This document shows positions 6,896 to 16,400 of a DNA stretch of 16,496 nucleotides, in pieces. How positions within the stretch are numbered: position 1 is the first letter of the stretch; every line of letters begins with the position of its first letter. Origin of the DNA: Phycisphaeraceae bacterium. GTDB lineage: Bacteria > Planctomycetota > Phycisphaerae > Phycisphaerales > Phycisphaeraceae. The translations under genes were made by a program, and so were the position numbers. The DNA is taken from positions 1 to 16,496 of the forward strand of contig PUMS01000357.1 of the NCBI GenBank assembly GCA_003551485.1. The letters run 5' to 3'. A model generated the notes under the pieces. The model saw nothing but the letters and a program-made list of their open reading frames with translations. It made no database searches and was not told where the DNA came from.

Positions 6896-7837
6896 ATGGC
6901 TCGCCTGTCTCATTACCCGGCCGCCTTCGGGATGGTTCTACTTTTTTCCGCACTCGCCCTTACCGGTTGCGCCTCGACCGGTGAGACCGGCGCCCGCGAT
7001 GCACTGACGGAGCACGTGGGGCACTACGACCCGCCCCCGCCCGGCATCGAGCGGCCGCGCGTGGGCATCCCGCCTTTCTCCATGGACGCCCCCCGCGGCC
7101 GGTTCGACTTCCGCACCCAGCGGCTGGACGACATCGCCGCGGATCAGATGACCACCCTTCTGCTGGCCACCGACCGCTTCCGCGTGATCGAGCGGACTCA
7201 ACTCGATCAGTTGCTGCGCGAACAGAACCTCGAAGGCATCGTCCGGCCCGGTGAACTGGCCGAGACCGGGCAGGTCCACGGCGTGGACTACCTGCTGCTG
7301 GGCAAGGTGACCGCCTTCCGAATGCGCATCGACCGCACGGAGGAGGAGGCCGGCGTGGGCGGGCAGGTTCGCGACCGCCTGCTCGATGGCTGGGGTGGCG
7401 GGGTGCGCCGGTCCCGCGCCACCATCTCGACGGAACTGGGCGTGGACATCCGCCTGGTGGACCCGGAAACCGGCGAGGTCGTCGAGGCCGTATTCAGCGA
7501 CTTCAAGCGCGAAGACACCGCCCGGAGCATGGGTATTGACGTCGCCGGCGTCGGTGCCGGCGGCGATGCCGATATCGAGATCAGCGAGGATGACGCCGGA
7601 AAGGTGCTGCGCCTGGCGTTCGACGATGCCCTGCGCAAGGCCATGCCGCAGTTCGACCGGATGCTTCGCGATCGACACGGCGCACAGGCGCAGGCCGCCC
7701 CGCAGCCGACGGCGGCCCAGCCCGCCCCCGACGCCCAGCCCGCCACACCCCCCACGCCGCGGTTCTGCGGCCAATGCGGCACCGAGCTGAGCGCCGGCGC
7801 CCGCTTCTGCGGCGACTGCGGCGCCCAGATCAACTGA
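6896..7837 (+). CDS. CsgG/HfaB-like lipoprotein with C-terminal zinc ribbon
   Basis: A 313-residue protein. Residues 1-25 are a lipoprotein signal peptide ending in the lipobox LTGC, with Cys25 as the predicted lipidated residue. Residues about 54-235 resemble the CsgG family: RVGIPPF at the first strand, then ATDRFRVIERTQLDQLLREQ and a HGVDYLLLGKVTAF segment, both typical of the fold. CsgG itself builds the outer-membrane secretion channel of curli, but many family members have no known pore function. A Pro/Ala/Gln linker (about 262-288) leads to a C-terminal zinc ribbon with C291, C294, C305 and C308 (FCGQCG and FCGDCG). Zinc ribbons of this type normally sit in cytoplasmic proteins, so one on an exported lipoprotein is odd. 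The gene is expressed away from the ether-lipid operon, with its own promoter region. No other curli or holdfast gene is visible, so a role in secretion is not implied. Confidence 0.8.
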   Translation: MARLSHYPAAFGMVLLFSALALTGCASTGETGARDALTEHVGHYDPPPPGIERPRVGIPPFSMDAPRGRFDFRTQRLDDIAADQMTTLLLATDRFRVIERTQLDQLLREQNLEGIVRPGELAETGQVHGVDYLLLGKVTAFRMRIDRTEEEAGVGGQVRDRLLDGWGGGVRRSRATISTELGVDIRLVDPETGEVVEAVFSDFKREDTARSMGIDVAGVGAGGDADIEISEDDAGKVLRLAFDDALRKAMPQFDRMLRDRHGAQAQAAPQPTAAQPAPDAQPATPPTPRFCGQCGTELSAGARFCGDCGAQIN

Positions 7838-7845
7838 TTCTTTGG

Positions 7846-7861
7846 CCGGCCGATGGGCCGG
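7846..7861. terminator. Weak hairpin after the lipoprotein gene
   Basis: CCGGCC and GGCCGG pair around a GATG loop nine bases after the TGA at 7835-7837. A T-rich run precedes the stem instead of following it, so it is not a classical intrinsic terminator on the plus strand. Confidence 0.25.
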
Positions 7862-7961
7862 TGACAGCGCCGGCACCGGGCAGGACGACTGCCAGGACCA
7901 TATTGAACCGCCGCGGCGGGCAAGACCGCACTGGTGGCCCGCCGCCATGTGAGGCCCTACG

Positions 7962-10403
7962 GTGAAACCGACCCCCGTTTCGACCGCGCCGCCGCCACCG
8001 CATCCCTCGGTGGGGTGGTGCCGTGGCATGGCCACCATGCTGGCCTGCCTGTCACTGGCCCTGCCGCTCAACGCCATCGCGCTGCTGTGGGCGGCCCCAT
8101 CGCCTGCCCACGCCTCGCAGGGGGAGGATGAGGGCCTATCCCGGCAGCAGCGCTTCGAGCAGCTTGGCCGCGACCTTCAGCGCACCTTCGCCGCGCTGCG
8201 CGTGGCCCTGGCCGAGTTGCCGCGGCACGAGTTCGACGTGGGCGCGCGTGCCGAGATGCTCGGCCCCGAGCCCGAAGCGCACCTGGCCTTCGTGCGCGAC
8301 GAAACCGGCTGGATCGCCTACCAGGGCATGTTGCGCGGCGCTCGGGGTACGCTCATGGACCGCATGGGCAGCCATCTCGACCGCGCCCTGCTGCTGGCCC
8401 ACCTGCTCGAGGCCGCCGGGCACGAGGTGCGTCTGGCCCGCGCCACGCTGGATGATGAGGCCATCGCGGCCATCGCCGACCTGGCCCGCGCTGCGCCCCC
8501 GGCGTTGCCCCGGACTGAGCAGGACCCGCAGGTCGCCGACCGCGCCACGCTCGAGGTCGCCCAGCGCACCGGTATGGACCCCGGTCGCCTGCAACAGGAA
8601 CTCTTTCAGGCCCAGACCGATGCCCAGCGCCTGCACGAGACGCTGCTGGAGCGGGGCTTCGAGCAGAGCGAGGCCCTCACCACCCTGCTGGGTTGGGATG
8701 ATGGAGCCGAAGCGCCCGACGACCAGGCCGCCCGCAATGGCGACCTCCCACCGGCCACGCGCGCGGCCCTGGCCGACCACTGGTGGGTTCAGGTCCGCAC
8801 CGATGAGGCCTGGACCGACCTCGACCCGGTCCGGGCCGAACACCAGGTGGGCGACCGGCTTGCCGGCGAAACGGCGGCCACGCTGGACCTTTCCGATGTG
8901 CCCGAGGCCGACCGCCACCGCCTGCGCATCGAGGTCATCGCCGAGAAGCTCGAAGACGGCGCCCTGGAGCGCGAAACGGCCCTCAGCCACAGCGTCGATG
9001 CCGCCGCGCTGACCGGTGAACTGCTCATCATCAACTGCCACCCCGTGGGCTGGCCCGCCGATGCCACGCTCATCGATGAGGCAGGTGAAAGCGACCTGGC
9101 GCAGATGCGCGACCTGGCGCTGCGGCAGGATGAGTGGCTGCCGATGATCAACATCGGCGGCGACACGATTGAGCGGTTCACCATCCGGGCCGATGGCAGC
9201 ATCAACCGCCAGCCGGCGCGCACGCCCACCGCCCGCGCCTTCGGCGGGGCGATGGGGGCGCTGGCCGGAGCGCGCGACCGCGGCCCCAGCACGCACCTGA
9301 CAGCCGTCACCGTGCAATTCACCATCGAGTCGCCCGGCCGCGAGGCCCAGCGCTTCGACCGACCGCTGATGGACCTGGTGGGGCCGTCGCATCGCGCGGC
9401 GGGCAAACCGATCGAACTGGAGTTGGATGAGGCGCTGCGCCTCCAACGCTCCGCCGCGCTGCTGGGCTCCAAGCGGCTGCTGGGCCAGTCGTGCTGGGTG
9501 GGCCACACCTACGCCGTGGGCCGAACCCTCTCGGGCATGATGGAAAACCGCCAGGCTCTGCTGGGCGCAGTGCATTCGGCCAGCCGCGACGACATGCGCG
9601 GCATGGCACGGGCCATGCAGGGCCTGCGGCCGCAGCCGGGGAAACTGCTGGCCCTGGCCCATCAGCGCCACAACCTCAGCCCCCACCGCGATCGCATCGC
9701 CATCGATGGGCTGAACCTGCTGGGCTATGTCAATCAGCCCGGCTGGGGCGAGGATGGCCCGGTGCTGCAAGAGGGCTTCGACATCATTCACAACGCCGTG
9801 ACCGTGCTGCCGGGCCAGGACGTCGACGCCCGCGCGGTGCGCCTGATGCAGGGGGTGCTCGAGACCAACCTCGAGGCCGCCCTGCACCAGACCGATCGGC
9901 CGATCATCAACACCGCCGACCAGTTCGCCGCCGCAATGGGCCGTGGCCAGAATTGGCGGGCCATCGATGACATCGAGGCCCTGGGCGATGCGGCCGCGGC
10001 CATCGATGCCGACACCCGCATCCATATCGAAGCCGCCCTCGCCGCGGGCCACACCATCATCCTGGCCGAAGCGCCCCAAGCCGACCAGCCGCTGACATGG
10101 TGGCGGGTCGATCCGGCCACGGGCGATGCCCTGGGCATGGGACCGGACGGTCGTGGCTCGGCCCTGCTTGAGCACATCACGCTCAAGAACCTGGCCGCGG
10201 CGATGACCATGATCGGTCTGCTCGCATGCACGCCCGGAACGGTCGGTCTTGCCGACCCTGCCTGCTGCCTGTTGCTGTGGGGCATGGGTGAGGCCGGCGC
10301 ACTGGGGTTGATCGCCTACGTGGGCGCCACGGGGCCGGTCGCCGCGTTCATGGCAATCGTGGTCGCGGTGTTGTGGGCGGCCTTCACCGATGATTTCTGT
10401 TGA
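7962..10403 (+). CDS. Exported transglutaminase-fold protein lacking the catalytic Cys
   Basis: An 813-residue protein. A hydrophobic stretch ending in SPAHA (about residue 51) looks like a signal peptide. The GTG at 7962 gives a long n-region; an in-frame ATG at 8028 (residue 23) would give a more normal signal and is a real alternative, as neither start has a strong ribosome binding site. Residues about 120-290 resemble a transglutaminase core: GSHLDRALLLAHLLEAAGHE matches the helix that usually carries G-x-C-x-D, but His138 stands where Cys is expected. The later motif HWWVQV (His273) and WTDLDP (Asp288) keep the other two triad positions. The remaining roughly 450 residues are unrecognised. 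The last 70 or so are hydrophobic, with probably two membrane segments, ending in DDFC. It is followed after 54 nt by the giant protein gene, so co-transcription is likely. A peptidase or cross-linking activity is doubtful; a binding role is an inference. Confidence 0.7.
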   Translation: MKPTPVSTAPPPPHPSVGWCRGMATMLACLSLALPLNAIALLWAAPSPAHASQGEDEGLSRQQRFEQLGRDLQRTFAALRVALAELPRHEFDVGARAEMLGPEPEAHLAFVRDETGWIAYQGMLRGARGTLMDRMGSHLDRALLLAHLLEAAGHEVRLARATLDDEAIAAIADLARAAPPALPRTEQDPQVADRATLEVAQRTGMDPGRLQQELFQAQTDAQRLHETLLERGFEQSEALTTLLGWDDGAEAPDDQAARNGDLPPATRAALADHWWVQVRTDEAWTDLDPVRAEHQVGDRLAGETAATLDLSDVPEADRHRLRIEVIAEKLEDGALERETALSHSVDAAALTGELLIINCHPVGWPADATLIDEAGESDLAQMRDLALRQDEWLPMINIGGDTIERFTIRADGSINRQPARTPTARAFGGAMGALAGARDRGPSTHLTAVTVQFTIESPGREAQRFDRPLMDLVGPSHRAAGKPIELELDEALRLQRSAALLGSKRLLGQSCWVGHTYAVGRTLSGMMENRQALLGAVHSASRDDMRGMARAMQGLRPQPGKLLALAHQRHNLSPHRDRIAIDGLNLLGYVNQPGWGEDGPVLQEGFDIIHNAVTVLPGQDVDARAVRLMQGVLETNLEAALHQTDRPIINTADQFAAAMGRGQNWRAIDDIEALGDAAAAIDADTRIHIEAALAAGHTIILAEAPQADQPLTWWRVDPATGDALGMGPDGRGSALLEHITLKNLAAAMTMIGLLACTPGTVGLADPACCLLLWGMGEAGALGLIAYVGATGPVAAFMAIVVAVLWAAFTDDFC

Positions 10404-10447
10404 CGCTGCGCGGCCTGGCCGATGGTTGCCGCCACGCGTATCGAAAT

Positions 10448-10451
10448 GAGG
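10448..10451 (+). promoter_or_regulatory. Ribosome binding site of the giant gene
   Basis: GAGG, within ATGAGGT, stands six bases before the ATG at 10458 and supports that start, which opens directly into a signal peptide. Confidence 0.55.
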
Positions 10452-10457
10452 TAATTC

Positions 10458-13400
10458 ATGATTCGCATCATTTCCCTCGCCCTGGCCGGCTTCACCGCCC
10501 TGGCGTGGGCCGCGATGGCCTTCGCCGACGATGCCGAGCAGGCCCGCGGCGACGCTGATGCCCAGGCCCCGGCCGTCGTGGTCCTGGCCAGCGGCGACAG
10601 CGAAGGCCATGTCAGTCCCTGCCGCACCTGCCCCTCCGACCGCGGCCGCGGCGGCCTTGCCCGCCGCGCCACTTACATCGCCCAGGCCCGCGATGAAGGC
10701 CCCATCCTGCTGCTGGATGCCGGCAACGCCCTCTTCGGTGCCGAGAGCATGGCCAGCCGCGGCCGGATCATGACCAGCGCCTACGCCGCGTTGGGCTACG
10801 ATGCGGTCAACATCGCCTACCGCGACTTTCGCATGGGCCGAAGGTCCACCCTCGAAGCGTTTGAAGAACTCGAGGTGCGGCCGGTCTCGGCCAACCTCTT
10901 CGATGCCGACACGGGACAGCGCCTCTTCGAACCGTTCACCGTGGTCGAGCGCGGCGGAAAACGCTACGCCATCATCGGCCTGACCGAACGACCTGCCGCC
11001 CTCGACGCCCTGCCCCACCTGAAGCGCCAGTTGCACGGGGTGGACCTGCGGCCCCCGGGCGATGTGCTGGCCGGTGTGCTGGCCGAGGCCAAGGATGAGG
11101 CCGACGCCGTCATCCTGCTCTACTACGGCTCACCCGTATCGCTGCGCCGGCTGCTCGAGGGCCTCGATGAACACGAAGCGCTGCGCGCGGTCATCGCCGC
11201 CGGAGCCGACGCCGACGCCGACGATGATGCCCGCGGCCGCCCCGCCCTCGCATGGACGGCCCCACACGGCACCCACCTGACCGAACTCGCCCTGCCTCAC
11301 GATGGCGATGCCCGTCCCGCGATCGCGCGGCGGGCGATCGAAGCCGACCTCGAGCCCGATGCCGACCTCGAAGCCGCCATCGAACCGCTCACCCGCGCAC
11401 AGCCCCAGCTCGATGCCGGCCTCGAAGCCGCCGTCGAGCCGATCCACCCCCGCCTGCCTGACGATGAACTGGAACTGGACAAGCCCTACCGCCTCACGGC
11501 CGAGGGTGAGAACCGCGCCATGCGCATGGCCATCGACCGGGCGAGACTCACGCAGCGCTACGGTGACCGGCCCGCCCCGCAGGGCCATCACTGGCTGGTG
11601 CTCGATGTCATCTGGGAAAACCAGTTGGCCGTGGACCTGGTCTTCGACCTCGGCTACGCCGAGGCGCTGCTGGTGGCCAGCGTGCCGCGCCAGCTCTACC
11701 TGTTGATCGATGGCCACCGGGTGCAGCGCATGGCCGGCGGTTTCGCCGGTATGGAGGGCCACCTGCCCGAGTCGTTCGTCCTGCGCCAGGCCGGATCGGT
11801 GGCCCACGGCAAGCTCGTGTTTGCCGTGCCGCGGGACGGTGTCGGGTCGATGTCACTGCGCTACTACCACGATGAGTACGCCCCGCTGGTGGTCAACCTG
11901 CTGGGCGAGCAGCCGCGGGAACTCGACCGGCCGCTGCTTCGCCCGCAGGAAAACGAGCTTCTCGAACTGGCCGTGTACGACGTGCAGCAGCCGCAGCGCT
12001 ACAACGGCGAGGCGCCGCCGCCGGGCATGCGCTGGCTGGTGGTGGACCTTCGCGGCCGAAGCCATCTGAGCATCGAGGCCGATGCCCGCGCCATCGACCC
12101 CGAGGCCGCCGAGGGCACGAAGATCGACCTGCCCAAGGTCATGGAATACGTCAAGGCGCCCCAACTGCTGCACGTGGTGGTCGACGGCGAGCACGGCTAC
12201 GCCCGCCACGGCGAACACGGCAGCCTGCTCGATGAGCCGGCCCTGCTGCCCGACCGCACCGCCGGCGGCGAGGCAGTGTTCCTCGTGCCCGACGATGCCG
12301 AGGCGATCGAGCTGTTCTGCGACTTTCCCAGCTTCCGCCTGCCCGGCATCGGCAGGTTCGACGACCTCGAGCCCATGCGCTTCATGCTCGTGGGCGATCG
12401 CATCCACACCGTGCCGCGGGAGCCGCTGGGGGCGATCGCCGATGAGCCGGTGGCCTTCGAGGTTGTGGACGTGGCTGAGTCGATGCGATTCGCCGGCCAC
12501 GAGGCCGATGAGGGCCGCAAGCTGGTGCTGCTGGATGTGGCCCTGCAGAACGACGGTGAGGAAGGCGGCCTGATGGAGCTTGGCCGCCGCTGCACGCTGC
12601 GGACTGATCGCGGCGAGCGCGGCCGGCGGTTGGGGGTCTACCTTCGCGGGCCGGTACGGGCCGTGGAACCGTTCTGGATGCCCGCCGGCGGCGAGCGCCG
12701 CCGCGTGATGCTGGCCTTCAGCGTGCCCGAGGCCGCCGCGCACGTGACACTGGATTACAACGGCATCTCGCGATCCGGCTCGCTCGGCTTCGACCTCACC
12801 GGTGAAGCCCCGCCCGTGGCCGAGGCCGATCCGGGGACCGATCCGGGGGCAGAGCCGGGTGTGGAGCCGGATGTTCAGCCGGATGAGCCCGAACGGCCCG
12901 ATGAGCCCGTCGATGCCACCGACCGCGATGAACCCGATCCGGTCGATGAGCCCGAGGATGAACCCGAGCACGAGCCGCGGCCCGCGGTCGATGACCGGCC
13001 GCGCCTCGTTGAGGACCGGCCCGCCCCGCGGATCGCTGATGACACGCTGCTGGAGGAGGGCCGGCGGGTCGATGTCAACGCCACGGCAGCCAACGATGCC
13101 GCCCGACTGACCATCACCGGCGCCTCGCTGCACGATACCTACCAGGACAACAGCGCCGGCCGCGGCTCGCGGTTCCTCGTGCTCGAGCTGCGCTGGGAAG
13201 CGGTGGGCGAGCTGCCTGAGCAAGGTGAGTTGCCGACCTACGCCCTCGATTCGCTGCGCGACCATCTCTACGTGGTGTTCAACGGCCACCGCCTGCTGCC
13301 CATCCAGCGCCTCCGCCGCGCTGAGGGCCTGCTGCCCAGCGACCTGCGCATCCCCGATCCCGATGCCGAGCAGCCCGGCGCCGTGGTCGAGGGCAACCTC

Positions 13401-16400
13401 GTGTTCACCGTGCCCGAGGATGAGCCGGTGCGGGAACTGGTCTTCCGCGTGTTCGACCGCCACCACGGCAACATGAACCTGACCGTGCTCGAACCGGCGC
13501 AGGGCCCGATCGGGCACGAGCCGGTCCTGCCGCCCCAGCGAAACGGCGTGGTTGAAGCCGCCATCTACGGCATCGAGCAGATCGACCGTTTCAACGGCGT
13601 GCGCTCGGGCAATGACCAGACGTGGATCGTGGCCGACCTGCGCGCCGTCAGCCGCCACGGCGTCGACAGCCTCGACGTGATGACCGCTGATGCCGAAGCG
13701 CTGGCCGCGGCCGAGCCGGTGCCCTGGTACTACCACTGGCCCGACTGGGAGCAGCACGTCCACCTGGTGATCGATGGCCTTTACGCCTTCATCCCCCACG
13801 GCCGCGGCCACGAGATGCCAAACCCGATGCGCTTTGTCCCGGATACGGCGACCGGCGGCCGCATCGGGTTTCAGGTGCCCGATGAAATGCTCGACGGGGC
13901 AGGCTCGATCGAGCTGATGCTGGGCTTTCCGCAGACCGACCGCCCGCAGGGCGAGCCCATCTACGCTCCCGCCATGCTGCGCTTCACCCTCGCCGGTGAA
14001 CCGCCCCAGCCTGAAACCATCGAGCCCATCGCCACGGTGAACGACCACCACGTGCGCATCGACGTGCTCGATGCCGATCAGCCCGAGCGGATCAACGGGA
14101 GCACACCGCGCGGCGAGAACCGCTGGTACGTGATCGACGTGATGGTCAGCGCCGGCCCGCGCGACACCATGTTCGACCCGCGAACGCTCTGGTTTGTCGA
14201 TGAAGCCGGCCAACGCGAACTGCCGTCGAGAGTCAGCGACCGCCACCTGCCCGCCGCGCCCGACCGCCGCCGCCCCTTCTGGCTGGGCGCCGGCCAGCAG
14301 CGCCGATTCACGCTGGTCTACGACCTGCCCCCATCCCACGCCGGCGCAGCGCTGGTCTACGAGGGCCGGACGCGGATGGCCTACGTCGAGTTGCCCGGCC
14401 GCGCTGCGCCCGGGCCGATCGCCGACCTGGCCACGCCCGGTCTGGACATCGTGCCCGATCGCGAGCCGGCGGGCATCGAGTCGGTCGGCCTCGCGCCCGA
14501 GCAGGTCAACGATGCCATCGACCGCGCCCGCGATTTCCTCTGGGACCAGATCCGCGATGAGGACTGGACCGATCACCGCAACATCGGCTACTACCTGCTG
14601 ATCATGCTGGCGCTGGTCCACGCCGATGCCCACGAGGAATACCCCGAGTTCGATGCCCGCCTTCGCCGCTTCCTGGACTGGGTGCGCCCCATCGACACCG
14701 GCCGCCGCAGCACCTACGCCACCGGCCTGCTGGCGATGCTGATCGAGTCCTACGGCGATCCGCTCTACCTGCCCAAGCTCGAGCAGTGCGCCCGCTACCT
14801 GATCGAAGACCAGGGCCCCGAGGGAAGCTGGGACTACGGCGCTGACGTGCCGCTCCGCTTCTTCCCCGAGCCGCCACCGGTGGTCGAGTCGCCCTTCGAC
14901 GTCACCGGCGGCCGGTCGCTGGAGCGCCCCCGTCTTCCCGAGCAGCCGCTGCGAAGGACGCTGCCGTGGCAGGTCAACGGCGATGGCGACAACTCCGTCT
15001 CGCAGTTCGCCATCCTCGGCCTGTGGAGCGCCCAGCGCGCGGGGGTGGACATCGACGATGAAGTGTGGCGCCGCATGTTGCGCATCATGCTCGATCGGCA
15101 GAATGCCGACCGCGACGGCCGCTACGGCGGCTGGGGCTATTCGCGCGGAAGCAGCTTCGGCAGCATGACCGCCGCGGGCATCTGCGCCCTGGCCATCGCC
15201 ATCCACTATCTCGAGCCCGACCTCGAGCCGACGCTGGACCCGCGCATCCGCGGGGGGCTGGCATGGATTCACCAGCGATGGAAGCCCGGCATCCACCCCG
15301 AGCGAGGACGCGATGAGGACCATTGGGTGTTCTACAATACCTATTCCGTAGAGCGCGTGGGCCAGATTCTCGGCATCGACTTCATCGGCGAGCACGAGTG
15401 GTACCCCCAGCTTGCGCGCTGGCTGGTTGATACCCAGGCCTCCAGCGGTGCCTGGTCCGGCCGCGGCGAGAACGAACAGGTGGCCACCAGCTTCGCCCTG
15501 CTCACCCTCACCCGCGCCACGCCCAGCCTGGACGTGGACAAGGAGCCGATCGAGCGCGGCGGGTCCGGCCGCATCGCGCCGGTGGCGCAGATGCGCGAAA
15601 CGGTCAACAACGTCTACATCATCCTCGATGCCTCCGGCACCATGCGGGGCGAGATCGACGGCCGCGAGAAGTTCGACATCGCCAAAGAGGCCGTCGAGCG
15701 CCTGCTCGAAACGCTGCCCGAGGGCGTGCACGTGGCCCTTCGCGTCACCGGCCACCGCCGAAGCCCGCTCGATGAAGGCGCCGATGAAGATACCGCCCTG
15801 GAAATCCCCTTCGGCCCGCTCGATGTCGATGCCTTCCGGGCCAAGCTCAACAGCCTGCGAAACCGCGGCCAGCCGGCGCTGACGCTCAGCATCGAGCACG
15901 CCGTGCGCGACATCCGACGCGCCCGAACGCAGGGCCGCACCGTCACCATCCTGCTGACCGATGGCGGTGAGCGCCGTTACACGCTGCGCGACGTGGACCC
16001 GGTGGCCGCCGCCGAGGCCTTCGCCCGCGAGGAGGACTGGCACCTGGCCCTTGTCGGCTTCGGCATCGACCGCGAGGACTGGACCGAGCAGCTCCTGGAG
16101 ATCGCCCGTCGCGCCCGCGGCGTCTACCGCCCCGCGGCACGGGCCGATGAGCTGATCGCGCAGATGCTGGCCATCGTCAACCCCCAGCCGCCGACGTTCA
16201 GCATCCTCGATGCCGACGGTGAGGTGGTCATCGAGGATGCCCGCTTCGATGAGCCGCTCGAGCTGCCCGAGGGCCGCTACACCTTCCGCAGCGTCGATGG
16301 CGATGAGGCGGTCGAGACCGACTTCTGGGTCAACACCAACCGCACCACGCGCATCGCCTTCAACATCTCCCACCTGCCCGGCGGCGAGGTGACCGACGGC

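Noticed and set aside
6896..7837. Assigning the CsgG-like gene to curli secretion
   Set aside because: No curlin, CsgE/F or holdfast genes are visible, and the zinc ribbon is foreign to CsgG channels, so only a family resemblance is claimed.
8136..11036. 966-codon minus-strand open frame
   Set aside because: It is antisense to the transglutaminase-fold gene and the start of the giant gene, spans their junction, and has no recognisable domain or ribosome binding site.
11853..16373. 1506-codon minus-strand open frame
   Set aside because: It lies antisense to the giant plus-strand gene, which has a signal peptide, toroid and VWA motifs. The antisense product is a His/Gly/Val/Asp-rich string without domains; high GC at third codon positions removes stops on the opposite strand.
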